Shown: positions 12,736-21,203 of the stretch, piece by piece
How the letters are laid out: every line of letters starts with the position of its first letter
Numbering within the stretch: the first letter of the stretch is position 1
Assembly (NCBI GenBank): GCA_017447875.1
Contig: JAFSMP010000043.1
Location: 1-38,079 of the forward strand
Source: Paludibacteraceae bacterium
GTDB lineage: Bacteria; Bacteroidota; Bacteroidia; Bacteroidales; Paludibacteraceae
Length of the DNA: 38,079 nt
Direction of reading: 5' to 3'
Position numbers and translations under genes: made by a program
Notes under the pieces: model-generated
Database searches by the model: none
What the model saw: only the letters and a program-made list of their open reading frames with translations
Told to the model about the DNA's origin: nothing

Positions 12736-14025
12736 TGCCAGTTCAAGGAGCAGGACTTTGCAGACTTCATCGATCTGGAAGCCGGTAAGGGCATGAAATT
12801 CTGTCCGTACGGTATGCATGAGACCGACCTCTCGGAAGGTCTGCCCTATAACTGTTACCTGCCGGACGGTACGTCTGTCAACGATTATAACGAGTTGCTC
12901 GAAGAGATCGAAGCGGAAGAAGGTTCGGCGGATGGTCCGCGTAAGACCAGCAGTACCACCGGTGCGAATGTGCTGCAGGAACTGTTGCGGTACGGCAACC
13001 AGAAGAAAGTGATTGAGATACCGGGCACTTATCCCAGTATCGACGGTAACTGGGATGAGATCACTTTGTCCGGTAAGGTCATGCTGCCTGCCGGCAAGCG
13101 CCCCAAGCGAATGATCCTCGTCAGTCACTATACCGTTTGTTCCAATGCAGAAGCACCCAGTAACGCGTTCTCGCTCGAAGGTCTGCTGGTGCAACAAGGA
13201 TACGGTCTGATCATTCCGGATTACCTCGGATACGGTGTCACGGCCGATAAGGTGCACCCGTACCTGGTCATGGACCTCACGGCACGTAACGTGGTGGATA
13301 TGTACCTGGCTGTTCGTCCTTGGCTCAAAGCGGTGGGCTACGAACCTGAATACGACGATATCTACCTCATGGGTTACAGTCAGGGCGGAGCTACGACGAT
13401 GGCCGTCGAATACCTCATTGAGAACGAGTATTCTTATGACGGAGACCCGGAGAAGATCAACATCCATCGTGTGTTTGCCGGTGGTGGACCGTATGATGTG
13501 CAAGCTACCTACGAACGATTCGTCACAACGGACTTAGCCGGTTATCCGGTGGCTGTACCGCTCGTCATGCAAGGCATGATTAAGGGTAATAACCTCAATA
13601 TCAAGATGACCGACCTGATGCAGACCTGGCTCTACGCCCATATGGACGACTGGATCAACAGCAAGAAATTCACGGCCGCGCAGATCAACGCATTCATCGG
13701 TACGACCGTCACGCATAAACTGCTGACAGCAGAAGCCATGGACCAGAAATCCGCTAACGTCGCAGAACTGTACAAGGCCATGACCGCCAACTCAATCACG
13801 TCGCATAACTGGGTGCCGGAAGCTTCGGTATATATCATGCACTCGATGGACGACGAAGTGGTGCCGTACACCAATGCCACCAACGCCAAGTCCAAATGGC
13901 AAGGCGCCAATATCACCTATAACTTCGGGCATTACGGCACGCATATCAAGACCTGCCTGCGCTTTATCATCACCGTCAAGAAACTCCTCAAGCAGGAAGA
14001 AGAAGAAAGGAAGTTGTATGAATAG
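12655..14025 (+). CDS. Alpha/beta-hydrolase lipoprotein
   Basis: 456 residues. The signal peptide (MLKDKRLYTIGRIIFILL, continuing to LCPSC, Cys28) is encoded by composite repeat copy 2. The mature protein is an alpha/beta hydrolase like secretory lipases: oxyanion region around VSHYTVCSN, IIPDYLGYG (186-194), nucleophile elbow GYSQGG with Ser242 (240-245), acid Asp399 or Asp400 in HSMDDEVVPY, and His426 or His430 in FGHYGTH. Substrate is unknown; an esterase or acyl-peptide hydrolase on the cell envelope is likely. An insertion about 300-385 (DLMQTWLYAHMDDWINSKKF) forms the lid. It overlaps the next gene by 8 nt (ATGAATAG) and is probably co-translated with it. Confidence 0.88.
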   Translation: MLKDKRLYTIGRIIFILLPLSLFLCPSCQFKEQDFADFIDLEAGKGMKFCPYGMHETDLSEGLPYNCYLPDGTSVNDYNELLEEIEAEEGSADGPRKTSSTTGANVLQELLRYGNQKKVIEIPGTYPSIDGNWDEITLSGKVMLPAGKRPKRMILVSHYTVCSNAEAPSNAFSLEGLLVQQGYGLIIPDYLGYGVTADKVHPYLVMDLTARNVVDMYLAVRPWLKAVGYEPEYDDIYLMGYSQGGATTMAVEYLIENEYSYDGDPEKINIHRVFAGGGPYDVQATYERFVTTDLAGYPVAVPLVMQGMIKGNNLNIKMTDLMQTWLYAHMDDWINSKKFTAAQINAFIGTTVTHKLLTAEAMDQKSANVAELYKAMTANSITSHNWVPEASVYIMHSMDDEVVPYTNATNAKSKWQGANITYNFGHYGTHIKTCLRFIITVKKLLKQEEEERKLYE

Positions 14026-15007
14026 AGACCGTTTCACTAAAAGACAAAAGACCGCTTCGCTAAAAGACAAAAGACTATATACATTCGGACTAATCATTTT
14101 TGTCCTTTGTCTATTGTCCATTGTCCTTTGTCCGTCCTGCAAAACCGAAGCCCCGTGGACAACGAAGGATGTGAACATCACAATGGAGGTTAAGACCGTC
14201 TCGGCGGGATTTATCGAGTGTGAGTTCTCCACCAACAAAGAGGCATACTACCTTATCGCCATCGAGCCGGCACGTACCGACTACGACCCTATGGCGCACC
14301 AGAAAGAGTTTATGATGCTGGCGCTCGACTCCGCGAACGTAGAGTACATCCAATGGCGTAACTGGCTGCTTAAGAGCGGTGAGACCAATATCGCACCTTT
14401 CGCCAGTCATGCGCTGCAGTATGGCAAAGTCAATCATTTCTTCACGAACCTGGAACCGAGTACCGATTACTGGGTATTCGCCTTCGTGGTCAATCCTGAC
14501 AAACTGCAACCTGCCGGCAAACTGTACCTGGCACGACTGAAAACGAAAGCAGAGAGCACCGTGAACGTATTCTTCGAGTACCGCGTACGCGGCTATTGGG
14601 ATTATATCTATCCTGTGGATTCAACGGGCCATATCTATGACCATTTCCCCTATATGTGCGCCACGCGGGACAGCTTGGAGATATTGGAAGATGTGCCGGA
14701 ATCGGAACGCAGTACCGTCCAACTGGATACTGTTGCCTTGTGGTATTTCTCGGACTATTTCGAGGCATTTATGAAACCGGGCGTAGATGTCTCGCCGCTG
14801 CTCAACTACGGTGTCAAAGCCGTGGAGAACGACGGCTGGAACTCCTATCTGCAATTTGAGGTTGGACATACGTACTACACCGCCATCGTCGGTTGGGACG
14901 GTGAGATGGGTAATAACGTCATTTACAAATTCACCTGGACCGGCGAGGACTTCGAGGCATACTTCAAGAATGAAGATTCATTTATTTATGATTGGTACGA
15001 CGAGTGA
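14018..15007 (+). CDS. Lipoprotein with fibronectin-like domains, repeat-derived signal peptide
   Basis: 329 residues. The start ATG 14018 overlaps the previous stop. The first 41 residues are encoded by composite repeat copy 3 and match the preceding gene's signal peptide (KDKRLYT, IIF, LCPSC; lipidated Cys41), with an extra basic extension MNRDRFTKRQKTASL. The mature part has a fibronectin III/Ig-like N-terminal domain (about 50-165: VKTVSAGFIECEFSTNKEAY, then LEPSTDYWVFAFVVNP) and a second domain of similar length (about 170-329, FFEYRVRGYWDYIYPVDSTG) that may be another copy. It overlaps rlmH by 38 nt. No enzyme motif; role unknown, perhaps binding on the surface together with the hydrolase. 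Confidence 0.78.
   Translation: MNRDRFTKRQKTASLKDKRLYTFGLIIFVLCLLSIVLCPSCKTEAPWTTKDVNITMEVKTVSAGFIECEFSTNKEAYYLIAIEPARTDYDPMAHQKEFMMLALDSANVEYIQWRNWLLKSGETNIAPFASHALQYGKVNHFFTNLEPSTDYWVFAFVVNPDKLQPAGKLYLARLKTKAESTVNVFFEYRVRGYWDYIYPVDSTGHIYDHFPYMCATRDSLEILEDVPESERSTVQLDTVALWYFSDYFEAFMKPGVDVSPLLNYGVKAVENDGWNSYLQFEVGHTYYTAIVGWDGEMGNNVIYKFTWTGEDFEAYFKNEDSFIYDWYDE
14026..14135. repeat. Composite repeat element, copy 3 (encodes a signal peptide)
   Basis: Two 23-bp units (14026-14048, 14049-14071), AGAC (14072-14075), a spacer of about 25 nt, then five heptamers TGTCCTT, TGTCTAT, TGTCCAT, TGTCCTT, TGTCCGT (14101-14135). Read in the same frame as copies 2 and 4. Confidence 0.9.
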
Positions 15008-15440
15008 TCCTCGGCTCCAATCCCTCATCGATGAATACCAACAACGGCTCAAACACTATGTGCCGTTTGAACTCGTCGTCATTCCTGATGTTAAGAATGC
15101 CAAGTCCCTCAGCCAGGAACAACTCAAGACCGCCGAAGGCGAAGCCTTACTATCACGTCTCACGCCCTCCATGGATGTGATCCTCATGGACGAACACGGT
15201 AAAGAATTCCGTTCCATCGAGTATGCCGATTTCCTGCAAAAGAAGATGTCTTCCGGCAAAGACCTGGCACTCGTCATCGGCGGAGCCTACGGTTTCAGCC
15301 CTGCCGTCTATGCCCGAGCCAACGGCAAACTGTCCCTCTCGCAAATGACCTTCTCCCACCAGATGATACGAATAATGGCCATCGAGCAGATCTACCGCGC
15401 AATGACCATTCTTCGTAACGAGCCGTATCACCATGAGTGA
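14970..15440 (+). CDS. rlmH: 23S rRNA (pseudouridine-1915-N3)-methyltransferase RlmH
   Basis: 156 residues, the normal length of this SPOUT methyltransferase, which methylates pseudouridine 1915 of 23S rRNA in assembled 70S ribosomes. ATG 14970 gives the usual beginning MKIHLFMIGTTSDPRLQSLI; EYQQRLKHYVPFE (23-35) and the SAM knot LVIGGAYGFSPAV (about 101-113) followed by LSLSQMTFSHQMIRIMAIEQIYRA are characteristic. It overlaps the preceding lipoprotein gene by 38 nt in another frame, so translation is probably coupled. The stop codon is directly adjacent to the stop of the convergent M23 peptidase gene (0-nt gap). Confident. Confidence 0.96.
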   Translation: MKIHLFMIGTTSDPRLQSLIDEYQQRLKHYVPFELVVIPDVKNAKSLSQEQLKTAEGEALLSRLTPSMDVILMDEHGKEFRSIEYADFLQKKMSSGKDLALVIGGAYGFSPAVYARANGKLSLSQMTFSHQMIRIMAIEQIYRAMTILRNEPYHHE

Positions 15441-16460
15441 TTAGCGGACCCGTAGTTTCATACCTATCTGAAGGATCTTATTCTCCTTGATGTTATTGAG
15501 TCGGCATAGAGCCTTGACGCTTGTGCCGTATTTCTTGGCGATGCCACTCAAGGTGTCTCCTTGTTTGACCTTATGGTACTTCATTGCCGCCGCCTCGGCA
15601 CGTTTCTGCTTCATGGCCTTGATACCGATCACGTACTCGTCCGCATTACGCAGTTTGCCGGTCTCAAAATTGATGACTGTAGCCGGATCGATGGCTTCGC
15701 CCAAATACCGTATCTCGAGGTGTAAGTGACTACCTGTCGAACGACCGGTGTTACCACCTAAGCCCAGTACATATCCTGCCTTCACCGGCTCGTACTCATC
15801 CACCAACGGACGACTCAAATGACCATAGACGGTCTCCAGACCATTGTCATGACGAACCACCACGAAGTAACCGTATCCACGCGGATCCCAGCCGACGATA
15901 CGCACCTGACCGGGCCAAGCTGCACGGATTGAGTCACCTACCTGCACCTTGATATCCGTACCCTTGTGCATTCGGTTACGACGCCAACCGAAAGGACTGG
16001 TCACATAGCCCGGAGCCGGTAACACAAACCCTGCCATCGGGATACGCACGTCGTCTTTAAGGCTGTCGAACATCGTGCCGTACGGATTGACCTTCTCATC
16101 CGTCCACAGGAACCGGTAGATACTATCCGCCGGGTGATGGTTGATCAGCGTCGTGTCGAGCATGAACTGCGGTGCAATCTTATACACCACATCACCGTCC
16201 TTCGTGCGTACGATGATCTTGTTCGGCAGCAAGTCCAACTCACAACCGAGCACCAGCGTGTCATGCGAGAACAAACCTGCCAGACACTCCGGCAACTGGC
16301 TTGCACGCACGTCGATATCGTCCAACTCCTCCAACTCGTCGCCTTCGCTGTCCACAGCCGCACTATCCAACGGCGTATTGATCACAGCAGGCGCGTCCTG
16401 CGCACTTAATGGAAGCGCAAACAGGAGAAGCAAAAGCCACAAAGATACAGAACTCCGCAT
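15441..16460 (-). CDS. M23 family metallopeptidase with LysM domain
   Basis: 339 residues with a signal peptide ([14 protein letters not shown], cleaved near 20) and an acidic linker ([14 protein letters not shown]). The LytM/M23 domain (about 145-262) keeps the zinc residues His165 and Asp169 (MHKGTDI), His214 (YGHL) and the catalytic pair His245/His247 (SHLHLE). A LysM peptidoglycan-binding domain (294-338: [20 protein letters not shown], then [10 protein letters not shown]) follows. Domain order M23 then LysM is the reverse of the common arrangement. It is probably a periplasmic murein endopeptidase acting in wall growth or division. Its start lies 55 nt inside the end of the EF-hand gene, so translation is likely coupled. 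Confident on domains. Confidence 0.93.
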   Translation of the reverse strand: MRSSVSLWLLLLLFALPLSAQDAPAVINTPLDSAAVDSEGDELEELDDIDVRASQLPECLAGLFSHDTLVLGCELDLLPNKIIVRTKDGDVVYKIAPQFMLDTTLINHHPADSIYRFLWTDEKVNPYGTMFDSLKDDVRIPMAGFVLPAPGYVTSPFGWRRNRMHKGTDIKVQVGDSIRAAWPGQVRIVGWDPRGYGYFVVVRHDNGLETVYGHLSRPLVDEYEPVKAGYVLGLGGNTGRSTGSHLHLEIRYLGEAIDPATVINFETGKLRNADEYVIGIKAMKQKRAEAAAMKYHKVKQGDTLSGIAKKYGTSVKALCRLNNIKENKILQIGMKLRVR

Positions 16461-18055
16461 ATGATTCCTAATCCAACTAAAATGCTACAAATAGCGATCA
16501 GCCATTTCTTCCAACTGTCCATCTGACCTTTTACCTTCGGTAATTTCACTACCGGGAACATCACTTGTTCCGTCAGCGTGCGACCGAAGAGTACCGAGAC
16601 GAGGGCATCCGAGTTGATGGCCCAGCCGTTGGCGTTCAGCACCGGAGCCAGGTTACGACGACGCAACTTGAGCCAAGCCATGATCATGCTCGGACCCGAG
16701 ATGACAAGCAGGATACAAACGAACACAATAATGTATTGCCACCATTTGAAACCGCTCATGCCTTCTGCCACACTCACCAATGCCGCACCGATCATGCCTA
16801 ATGCCATACCGATGGCAGCGAAGATACCGGCAAATTTCGCGATATCGAAAGCGGGTTTCTGCTCTTCCTTCTTCTCGCCATTCGCTATTAACCCTTCGCC
16901 TTTCGCCGTCAGATCACCAAACGCTTTCGCGTCTTTCTCTGCCGCCGACTTATTGATCTTATCCTCCACCCAATTGGCAAACTTACGATACGGCGTCCAG
17001 AACGACTGACGAATACTAATCGGGTTGTCGATGATCTTCGTCACCGTGGCATCGTAATCGAGACCGTCGTTGTCATAGAACACGGCATTCTTGCCGATAC
17101 TCAGGTTATTCACCTCACCCTGCGTCACCGCTGCCACGATCGCCATCGACTTACCCGTCTTCTGGTTCACACAGTTGCAGTAAATCAGGTACATACCCGA
17201 CAACGGTGCCTGTGCGTCATGTTTCGCCGGATCGTGTACACGCATACACAAGTGACACGCGCGCTGATCAATAATAAGTGTACCTGCCTCGAACGATGCG
17301 ATCGTACTGCTGTCGCGGTCATAGAAGTCCTCCAAGGTCACGAAGTTACGCAACAAACGGTAGAAATCCCGGTGAATCAACAGCAACTTACGCAGCGGCA
17401 TAAACTCTGCCCTCGCTTCAGCGAGTTCACTTTCAACTTTCAACTTTAAACTTTCAACTTCAGATTCCCAACGGGCAATCTGAGCGCCCATTTCGAGGAA
17501 TTTCTTCTCCGTCATGCCCGGCTTCGGAGCATCTTCGGCAATCACAGCCAAACCTAACTTCTGCAGTTTCTCCTGCTCGAAATAAGCGGCATACTCTGCC
17601 TGTTTTTCTTTATACGCCGCGATCACATCTGCCTCTAACGGAGCAGCAGGCACAGGCTTCTCTTCAACTGTCACAGCATCGATAGCAGCTTGTACGTCCG
17701 CAAGACTCACCTTACCGTCCTTTGCCAGTTTCTCGGCAACGGCTTTGAGCGATTCGTCTGCAATATTGTCGAGTGCGATACTATCGCTCTGCTCGAACAG
17801 CGACTTGGCGTCTTTCAGCGTCGCGCACAGGTAATCTGCGGTTGCAATCACCTCTTTCACACGCAACTTACCGTCACCGTCCAAGTCCATCAGACTCAAC
17901 GAATCGCTGCTGATCTCCAGACCGGTCGTCGGACAGGACAACACCGTCCACATCTTCTTGTCCAGTTCTCCCAAATGACGGATATCCTCCGCCGATTGAA
18001 TACGAACGCGCGTCACACCGCCCACATTCGCAAAACTCCAATTGTACTTAGCCAT
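16406..18055 (-). CDS. EF-hand-containing inner-membrane protein of unknown function
   Basis: 549 residues. A canonical calcium-loop sequence [12 protein letters not shown] (57-68) and a weaker second one near [10 protein letters not shown] (111-120). An Ala/Glu-rich coiled coil follows (about 140-215), then a domain at about 220-345 with cysteine/histidine groups ([13 protein letters not shown] 267-279, CNC 293-295) that could bind metal. Three membrane segments follow (about 405-430, 438-462, 517-545). I do not recognise a named family. Two loops are encoded by heptamer arrays: 198-209 ([12 protein letters not shown]) and about 382-393 ([12 protein letters not shown]). First gene of an operon with the M23 peptidase; leader contains a further array (18062-18089). 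Function unknown; a link to wall metabolism is suggested by the overlap only. Confidence 0.8.
   Translation of the reverse strand: MAKYNWSFANVGGVTRVRIQSAEDIRHLGELDKKMWTVLSCPTTGLEISSDSLSLMDLDGDGKLRVKEVIATADYLCATLKDAKSLFEQSDSIALDNIADESLKAVAEKLAKDGKVSLADVQAAIDAVTVEEKPVPAAPLEADVIAAYKEKQAEYAAYFEQEKLQKLGLAVIAEDAPKPGMTEKKFLEMGAQIARWESEVESLKLKVESELAEARAEFMPLRKLLLIHRDFYRLLRNFVTLEDFYDRDSSTIASFEAGTLIIDQRACHLCMRVHDPAKHDAQAPLSGMYLIYCNCVNQKTGKSMAIVAAVTQGEVNNLSIGKNAVFYDNDGLDYDATVTKIIDNPISIRQSFWTPYRKFANWVEDKINKSAAEKDAKAFGDLTAKGEGLIANGEKKEEQKPAFDIAKFAGIFAAIGMALGMIGAALVSVAEGMSGFKWWQYIIVFVCILLVISGPSMIMAWLKLRRRNLAPVLNANGWAINSDALVSVLFGRTLTEQVMFPVVKLPKVKGQMDSWKKWLIAICSILVGLGIICGVLYLCGFCFSCLRFH
16878..16912. repeat. 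Heptamer array inside the EF-hand gene (1)
   Basis: Five units: CCATTCG, CTATTAA, CCCTTCG, CCTTTCG, CCGTCAG. Closely related to the array in argS at 25231-25272; both encode a peptide containing GEGLIA. Confidence 0.8.
17429..17462. repeat. Heptamer array inside the EF-hand gene (2)
   Basis: ACTTTCA, ACTTTCA, ACTTTAA, ACTTTCA and a partial fifth unit. Encodes [12 protein letters not shown] on the minus strand, within the coiled coil, and keeps the heptad-like pattern. Confidence 0.85.
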
Positions 18056-18061
18056 AAATAT

Positions 18062-18089
18062 CCAATTTACAATTTACAATTTACAAATT
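18062..18089. repeat. Heptamer array in the EF-hand gene leader
   Basis: CCAATTT, ACAATTT, ACAATTT, ACAAATT. Lies between the transcription start (near 18097) and the start codon (18055), ending 6 nt from the ATG. The mRNA copy is A/T-only apart from a few G. Confidence 0.85.
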
Positions 18090-18103
18090 TCAAAAATCGG
18101 GGA

Positions 18104-18135
18104 CAAAGGTACAAAAAAATTTGCATATATGCAAA
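18104..18135 (-). promoter_or_regulatory. EF-hand/M23 operon promoter (left half of palindromic divergent promoter)
   Basis: Minus strand TTTG (18135-18132), 20 nt, TACCTTTG (18111-18104). Shares palindrome TTTGCATATATGCAAA (18120-18135) with the opposite promoter, identical to that at 11926-11941. Confidence 0.85.
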
Positions 18136-18151
18136 AAAAATTGTACTTTTG
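18120..18151 (+). promoter_or_regulatory. Rightward promoter of the EamA transporter gene
   Basis: TTTG (18120-18123), 20 nt, TACTTTTG (18144-18151). Start near 18158, leaving a leader of about 11 nt before ATG 18169. Confidence 0.85.
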
Positions 18152-18168
18152 TGCTCATTTTTGAATGT

Positions 18169-19137
18169 ATGTGGATTGTTTTAGCGTTTATATCGGCTGT
18201 TTGCCTTGGCTTTTATGACATCTCGAAGAAGATTGCATTGGCCGACAACAAGGTCATCGACGTGCTCACGCTCAGCGTTTGTTTCTCGTCCTTGGCCCTC
18301 TCTGTCCCGCTTATCCTCTCGCGAGTCTGCCCGGAAATAATGATCGGTACGCATTTCTATGTGCCTACCATGGATCTTGAAGCCCACCTCTTTACCATCC
18401 TCAAGTCCGCCATTGTCCTCAGTTCATGGATCTTTGCGTATATATCGCTCAAGCACCTGCCTATCTCTGTGGTTAGCCCCATGCAAGCGACTCGCCCCAT
18501 GTGGACACTCGTCGGCGCACTTCTTATCTTCGGTGAACGGCTCAACACCTGGCAGTGGATCGGCGTGATACTTGCCATTGGAACGGTCTTTCTCTTCTCA
18601 CTCGGCGCCACTAAAACGACTAACCACCCTGCCCTCTTCAAGGAGCATAAATTCTATTACCTCTGCCTCGCGCTTGCTATCCTCATCGGCTCCTGTTCCG
18701 GCTTGTACGACAAGTACCTAATGCGCCGTTACGACCATAACGCCGTGCAGGTCTATTACACGTTCTATCAAGCGATTATGATGCTCATTGTTTGGGGAAT
18801 AGACCGCTTCGCTAAAAGACAAAAGACCGCTTCGCTAAAAGACAAAAGACTTAATACACTAGCAGACACAAACCAGTCTATTGTCCATTGTCCATCGTCC
18901 ATCGTCCCGATCATCTTGATTTCGATTTTTTTGATCATCTCGGACAACGTCTACATGCTCGCTCTCCGCGACCCAGACTCCATGATAGCAGTCGTCAGTA
19001 CGATCCGTCGTGGCGGTGCCGTCATCGGCTTTGCCTACGGTCTTCTTTTTCTCCGCGAGAACGATCCTTGGCGCAAGATCCTCTGCATGCTCGGCATCCT
19101 TGCCGGCCTCATCTGCCTTGCGTTCGGCTCAATTTGA
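18169..19137 (+). CDS. EamA/DMT-family transporter with a repeat-derived loop
   Basis: 322 residues, two EamA-like halves with about ten membrane segments: IVLAFISAVCLGFYDISKKI at the start, PMQATRPMWTLVGALLIFGE (first EamA signature), LCLALAILIGSCSGLYDKYL (start of the second half) and STIRRGGAVIGFAYGLLFLR (second signature). DMT proteins export or import metabolites; substrate unknown. ATG 18169 gives an 11-nt leader; the frame upstream is promoter. The loop after the segment AIMMLIVWGI is encoded by composite repeat copy 4: DRFAKRQKTASLKDKRL followed by a polar stretch to CPSS. It is strongly basic, consistent with a cytoplasmic loop. About 35 residues longer there than the other loops. 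Confidence 0.88.
   Translation: MWIVLAFISAVCLGFYDISKKIALADNKVIDVLTLSVCFSSLALSVPLILSRVCPEIMIGTHFYVPTMDLEAHLFTILKSAIVLSSWIFAYISLKHLPISVVSPMQATRPMWTLVGALLIFGERLNTWQWIGVILAIGTVFLFSLGATKTTNHPALFKEHKFYYLCLALAILIGSCSGLYDKYLMRRYDHNAVQVYYTFYQAIMMLIVWGIDRFAKRQKTASLKDKRLNTLADTNQSIVHCPSSIVPIILISIFLIISDNVYMLALRDPDSMIAVVSTIRRGGAVIGFAYGLLFLRENDPWRKILCMLGILAGLICLAFGSI
18801..18904. repeat. Composite repeat element, copy 4 (inside the transporter gene)
   Basis: Two identical 23-bp units (18801-18823, 18824-18846) beginning AGACCGCTTCGCTAAAAG, AGAC (18847-18850), a 26-nt spacer, then four heptamers TCTATTG, TCCATTG, TCCATCG, TCCATCG (18877-18904). Read through in frame. Confidence 0.92.
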
Positions 19138-19165
19138 CGATTTTCCGCATTTTTCTTCGAAAAAA

Positions 19166-19197
19166 TTTGCACAATCCAAAAAAAAGCAGTACCTTTG
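19166..19197 (+). promoter_or_regulatory. rpsA promoter
   Basis: TTTG (19166-19169), 20 nt ending AAAAAAGCAG, TACCTTTG (19190-19197). Start near 19204; leader of about 110 nt. Confidence 0.85.
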
Positions 19198-19255
19198 CAC
19201 GCTTTTTCCGCGGTGACGCGAAAAGAGGCTAACATGTTTAACCCTTTAACGGGAT

Positions 19256-19295
19256 CCTAGAGCGACCTAGCTAGACCTAGTGCGACCTAGTTCCC
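19256..19295. repeat. Decamer array in the rpsA leader
   Basis: Four 10-bp units starting CCTAG: CCTAGAGCGA, CCTAGCTAGA, CCTAGTGCGA, CCTAGTTCCC. Ends 17 nt before the rpsA ATG. The CTAG motifs (four) are palindromic and rare elsewhere in the window. Confidence 0.85.
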
Positions 19296-19312
19296 ACCCA
19301 AAATTCTACCAC

Positions 19313-21187
19313 ATGGCAGAAAATCTTTCTCTCCAGAACTTCGACTGGGATGCCTATGAAGCACAACAGCAAGGCACAAAAAACGAAGAAGAAATCCAAA
19401 AGTATAATGACACCCTGAGCGCCATCAAGGACAACGAAGTCGTTGAGGGTACCGTCATCAGTATCAACAAACGCGAAGTCGTTGTTAACGTAGGCTACAA
19501 GTCGGACGGTATCGTTCCGGCATCTGAGTTCCGTTACAACCCCGAGCTCAAAGTAGGCGACAAAGTAGAAGTTTACATCAAGAGCCAGGAGGACAAGAAG
19601 GGTCAACTCGTGCTCTCGCACAACGAGGCACGCACCGCTCGCGCTTGGGACCGCGTTAACGAGGCTTACAACGCAGGTGAGATCGTTACCGGTTACATCA
19701 AATGGCGTTCGAAAGGCGGCATGATCGTGGACGTACTCGGTATGGAAGCCTTCCTCCCGGGTAGCCAGATCGACGTGAAGCCGGTTCGCGACTATGACAT
19801 CCTCGTCGGCAAGACGATGGAGTTCAAGATCGTCAAACTCAATCCGGAGTTCCGCAACGTCGTTGTTTCCCACAAAGCACTCATCGAGGCTGAACTCGAG
19901 GCTCAAAAGGCTGAGATCGTCGGCAAACTCGAGAAGGGTCAGGTACTCGAAGGTACGGTTAAGAACATCACCAACTACGGTGTCTTCATCGACCTCGGCG
20001 GCGTGGATGGTCTTATCCACATCACCGACCTCAGCTGGGGACGCGTTAACGACCCGCACGAGCTCCTGCAACTCGACCAGAAGATCAACGTTGTTATCCT
20101 CGACTTCGATGAGGAGAAGAAACGTATCGCTCTCGGTCTCAAGCAGTTGACTCCGCACCCGTGGGATGCGCTTGATCCGAACCTCAAAGTAGGCGACAAG
20201 GTTCACGGTAAAGTAGTCGTTATGGCTGATTACGGCGCATTCGTTGAGATCGCAGAAGGCGTAGAAGGTCTCGTTCACGTATCTGAGATGTCTTGGAGCC
20301 AGCACCTCCGTTCCGCTAACGACTTCCTCAAAGTCGGCGACGAGGTAGATGCTGTCATCCTCACGCTCGACCGCGCTGAGCGCAAGATGTCTCTCGGTAT
20401 CAAGCAGCTCAAGGCGGATCCGTGGGCTAACGTAGAGACCAAATACGCTGTTGGTACCCGTCACTGGGCTAAGGTTCGTAACTTCACCAACTTCGGTGTC
20501 TTTGTAGAGATCGAGGAAGGCGTTGACGGACTCATCCACATCAGCGACCTGAGCTGGACCAAGAAGATCAAACACCCGAATGAGTTCACCCAGATCGGCG
20601 CACAGATCGAAGTTGTCGTTCTCGACATCGACGTAGCTAACCGCCGTCTGAGCCTTGGTCACAAGCAACTCGAGGAGAATCCTTGGGAGGAGCTCGAGGC
20701 TAAGTTCGGCGTAGATACCATCGTTGATGGTAAGGTTGTTGAACTGACCGACAAGGGCGCTGTCGTTTCGCTCGAGGAAGGCGTAGAGGGCTTCTGCACT
20801 ACCCGCCACCTCCAGAAAGAAGACAAGTCGCCGGTTGCTGTTGGTGACACCCTGCCGTTCAAGGTGATTGAGTTCAACCGTGACGCTAAGCGTATCCTCG
20901 TTTCGCACCTCCGCACATGGGAGGAGCGCAAAGAGACAGCTCCGAAGGCAGCTAAGAAAGCCGCTAAGGCTGAAGAACCCGCTCTCGACCTGCCGAAGGT
21001 AGAGAAGACCACCCTCGGTGATCTCTCCGCTCTCGCAGAACTGAAGGCTTCCCTCGAAGCAGAGGCTAAACCTGCCAATGCCGCTAAGGCTGCTAAGGCA
21101 GAAGCCCCCGCAAAGGAGCCCGCAGAAGAGAAGCCGGCCAAGAAAGCCCCGGCAAAAAAAGCCGCTAAAAAAGAAGACGCTGAGTAA
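19313..21187 (+). CDS. rpsA: 30S ribosomal protein S1
   Basis: 624 residues with six S1 RNA-binding repeats. Recognisable starts are EVVEGTVISINKREVVVNVG, GEIVTGYIKWRSKGGMIVDV, GQVLEGTVKNITNYGVFIDL, GDKVHGKVVVMADYGAFVEI, GTRHWAKVRNFTNFGVFVEI and DTIVDGKVVELTDKGAVVSL. An Ala/Lys/Glu-rich tail (about 540-624, ending KKAPAKKAAKKEDAE) is typical of Bacteroidota S1. S1 binds mRNA on the small subunit and in this phylum probably matters for A-rich leaders that lack Shine-Dalgarno pairing. Codon use is strikingly uniform (GTT/GTA/GCT/CTC), as expected for high expression. ATG 19313 matches the conserved MAENLSLQNFDWDA beginning. Own promoter and terminator. Confident. Confidence 0.97.
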   Translation: MAENLSLQNFDWDAYEAQQQGTKNEEEIQKYNDTLSAIKDNEVVEGTVISINKREVVVNVGYKSDGIVPASEFRYNPELKVGDKVEVYIKSQEDKKGQLVLSHNEARTARAWDRVNEAYNAGEIVTGYIKWRSKGGMIVDVLGMEAFLPGSQIDVKPVRDYDILVGKTMEFKIVKLNPEFRNVVVSHKALIEAELEAQKAEIVGKLEKGQVLEGTVKNITNYGVFIDLGGVDGLIHITDLSWGRVNDPHELLQLDQKINVVILDFDEEKKRIALGLKQLTPHPWDALDPNLKVGDKVHGKVVVMADYGAFVEIAEGVEGLVHVSEMSWSQHLRSANDFLKVGDEVDAVILTLDRAERKMSLGIKQLKADPWANVETKYAVGTRHWAKVRNFTNFGVFVEIEEGVDGLIHISDLSWTKKIKHPNEFTQIGAQIEVVVLDIDVANRRLSLGHKQLEENPWEELEAKFGVDTIVDGKVVELTDKGAVVSLEEGVEGFCTTRHLQKEDKSPVAVGDTLPFKVIEFNRDAKRILVSHLRTWEERKETAPKAAKKAAKAEEPALDLPKVEKTTLGDLSALAELKASLEAEAKPANAAKAAKAEAPAKEPAEEKPAKKAPAKKAAKKEDAE

Positions 21188-21203
21188 TTTCGGCTAATCT
21201 TTC

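Noticed and set aside
12718-13503. 261-codon frame opposite the hydrolase gene
   Set aside because: No protein-like pattern; the + strand encodes a complete alpha/beta hydrolase.
13874-14017. Upstream extension of the second lipoprotein gene
   Set aside because: Overlaps the end of the hydrolase gene; starting at 14018 gives a proper signal peptide.
8042-18904. The 23-bp repeats as a CRISPR array or remnants
   Set aside because: Units are directly adjacent without unique spacers of constant length, they occur as pairs at four separate places, they are translated, and no cas gene is present.
19277-20908. 543-codon open frame on the minus strand opposite rpsA
   Set aside because: It mirrors the strongly biased codons of rpsA; no signal, no domain pattern and no promoter. 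rpsA on the + strand has unmistakable S1 repeats.
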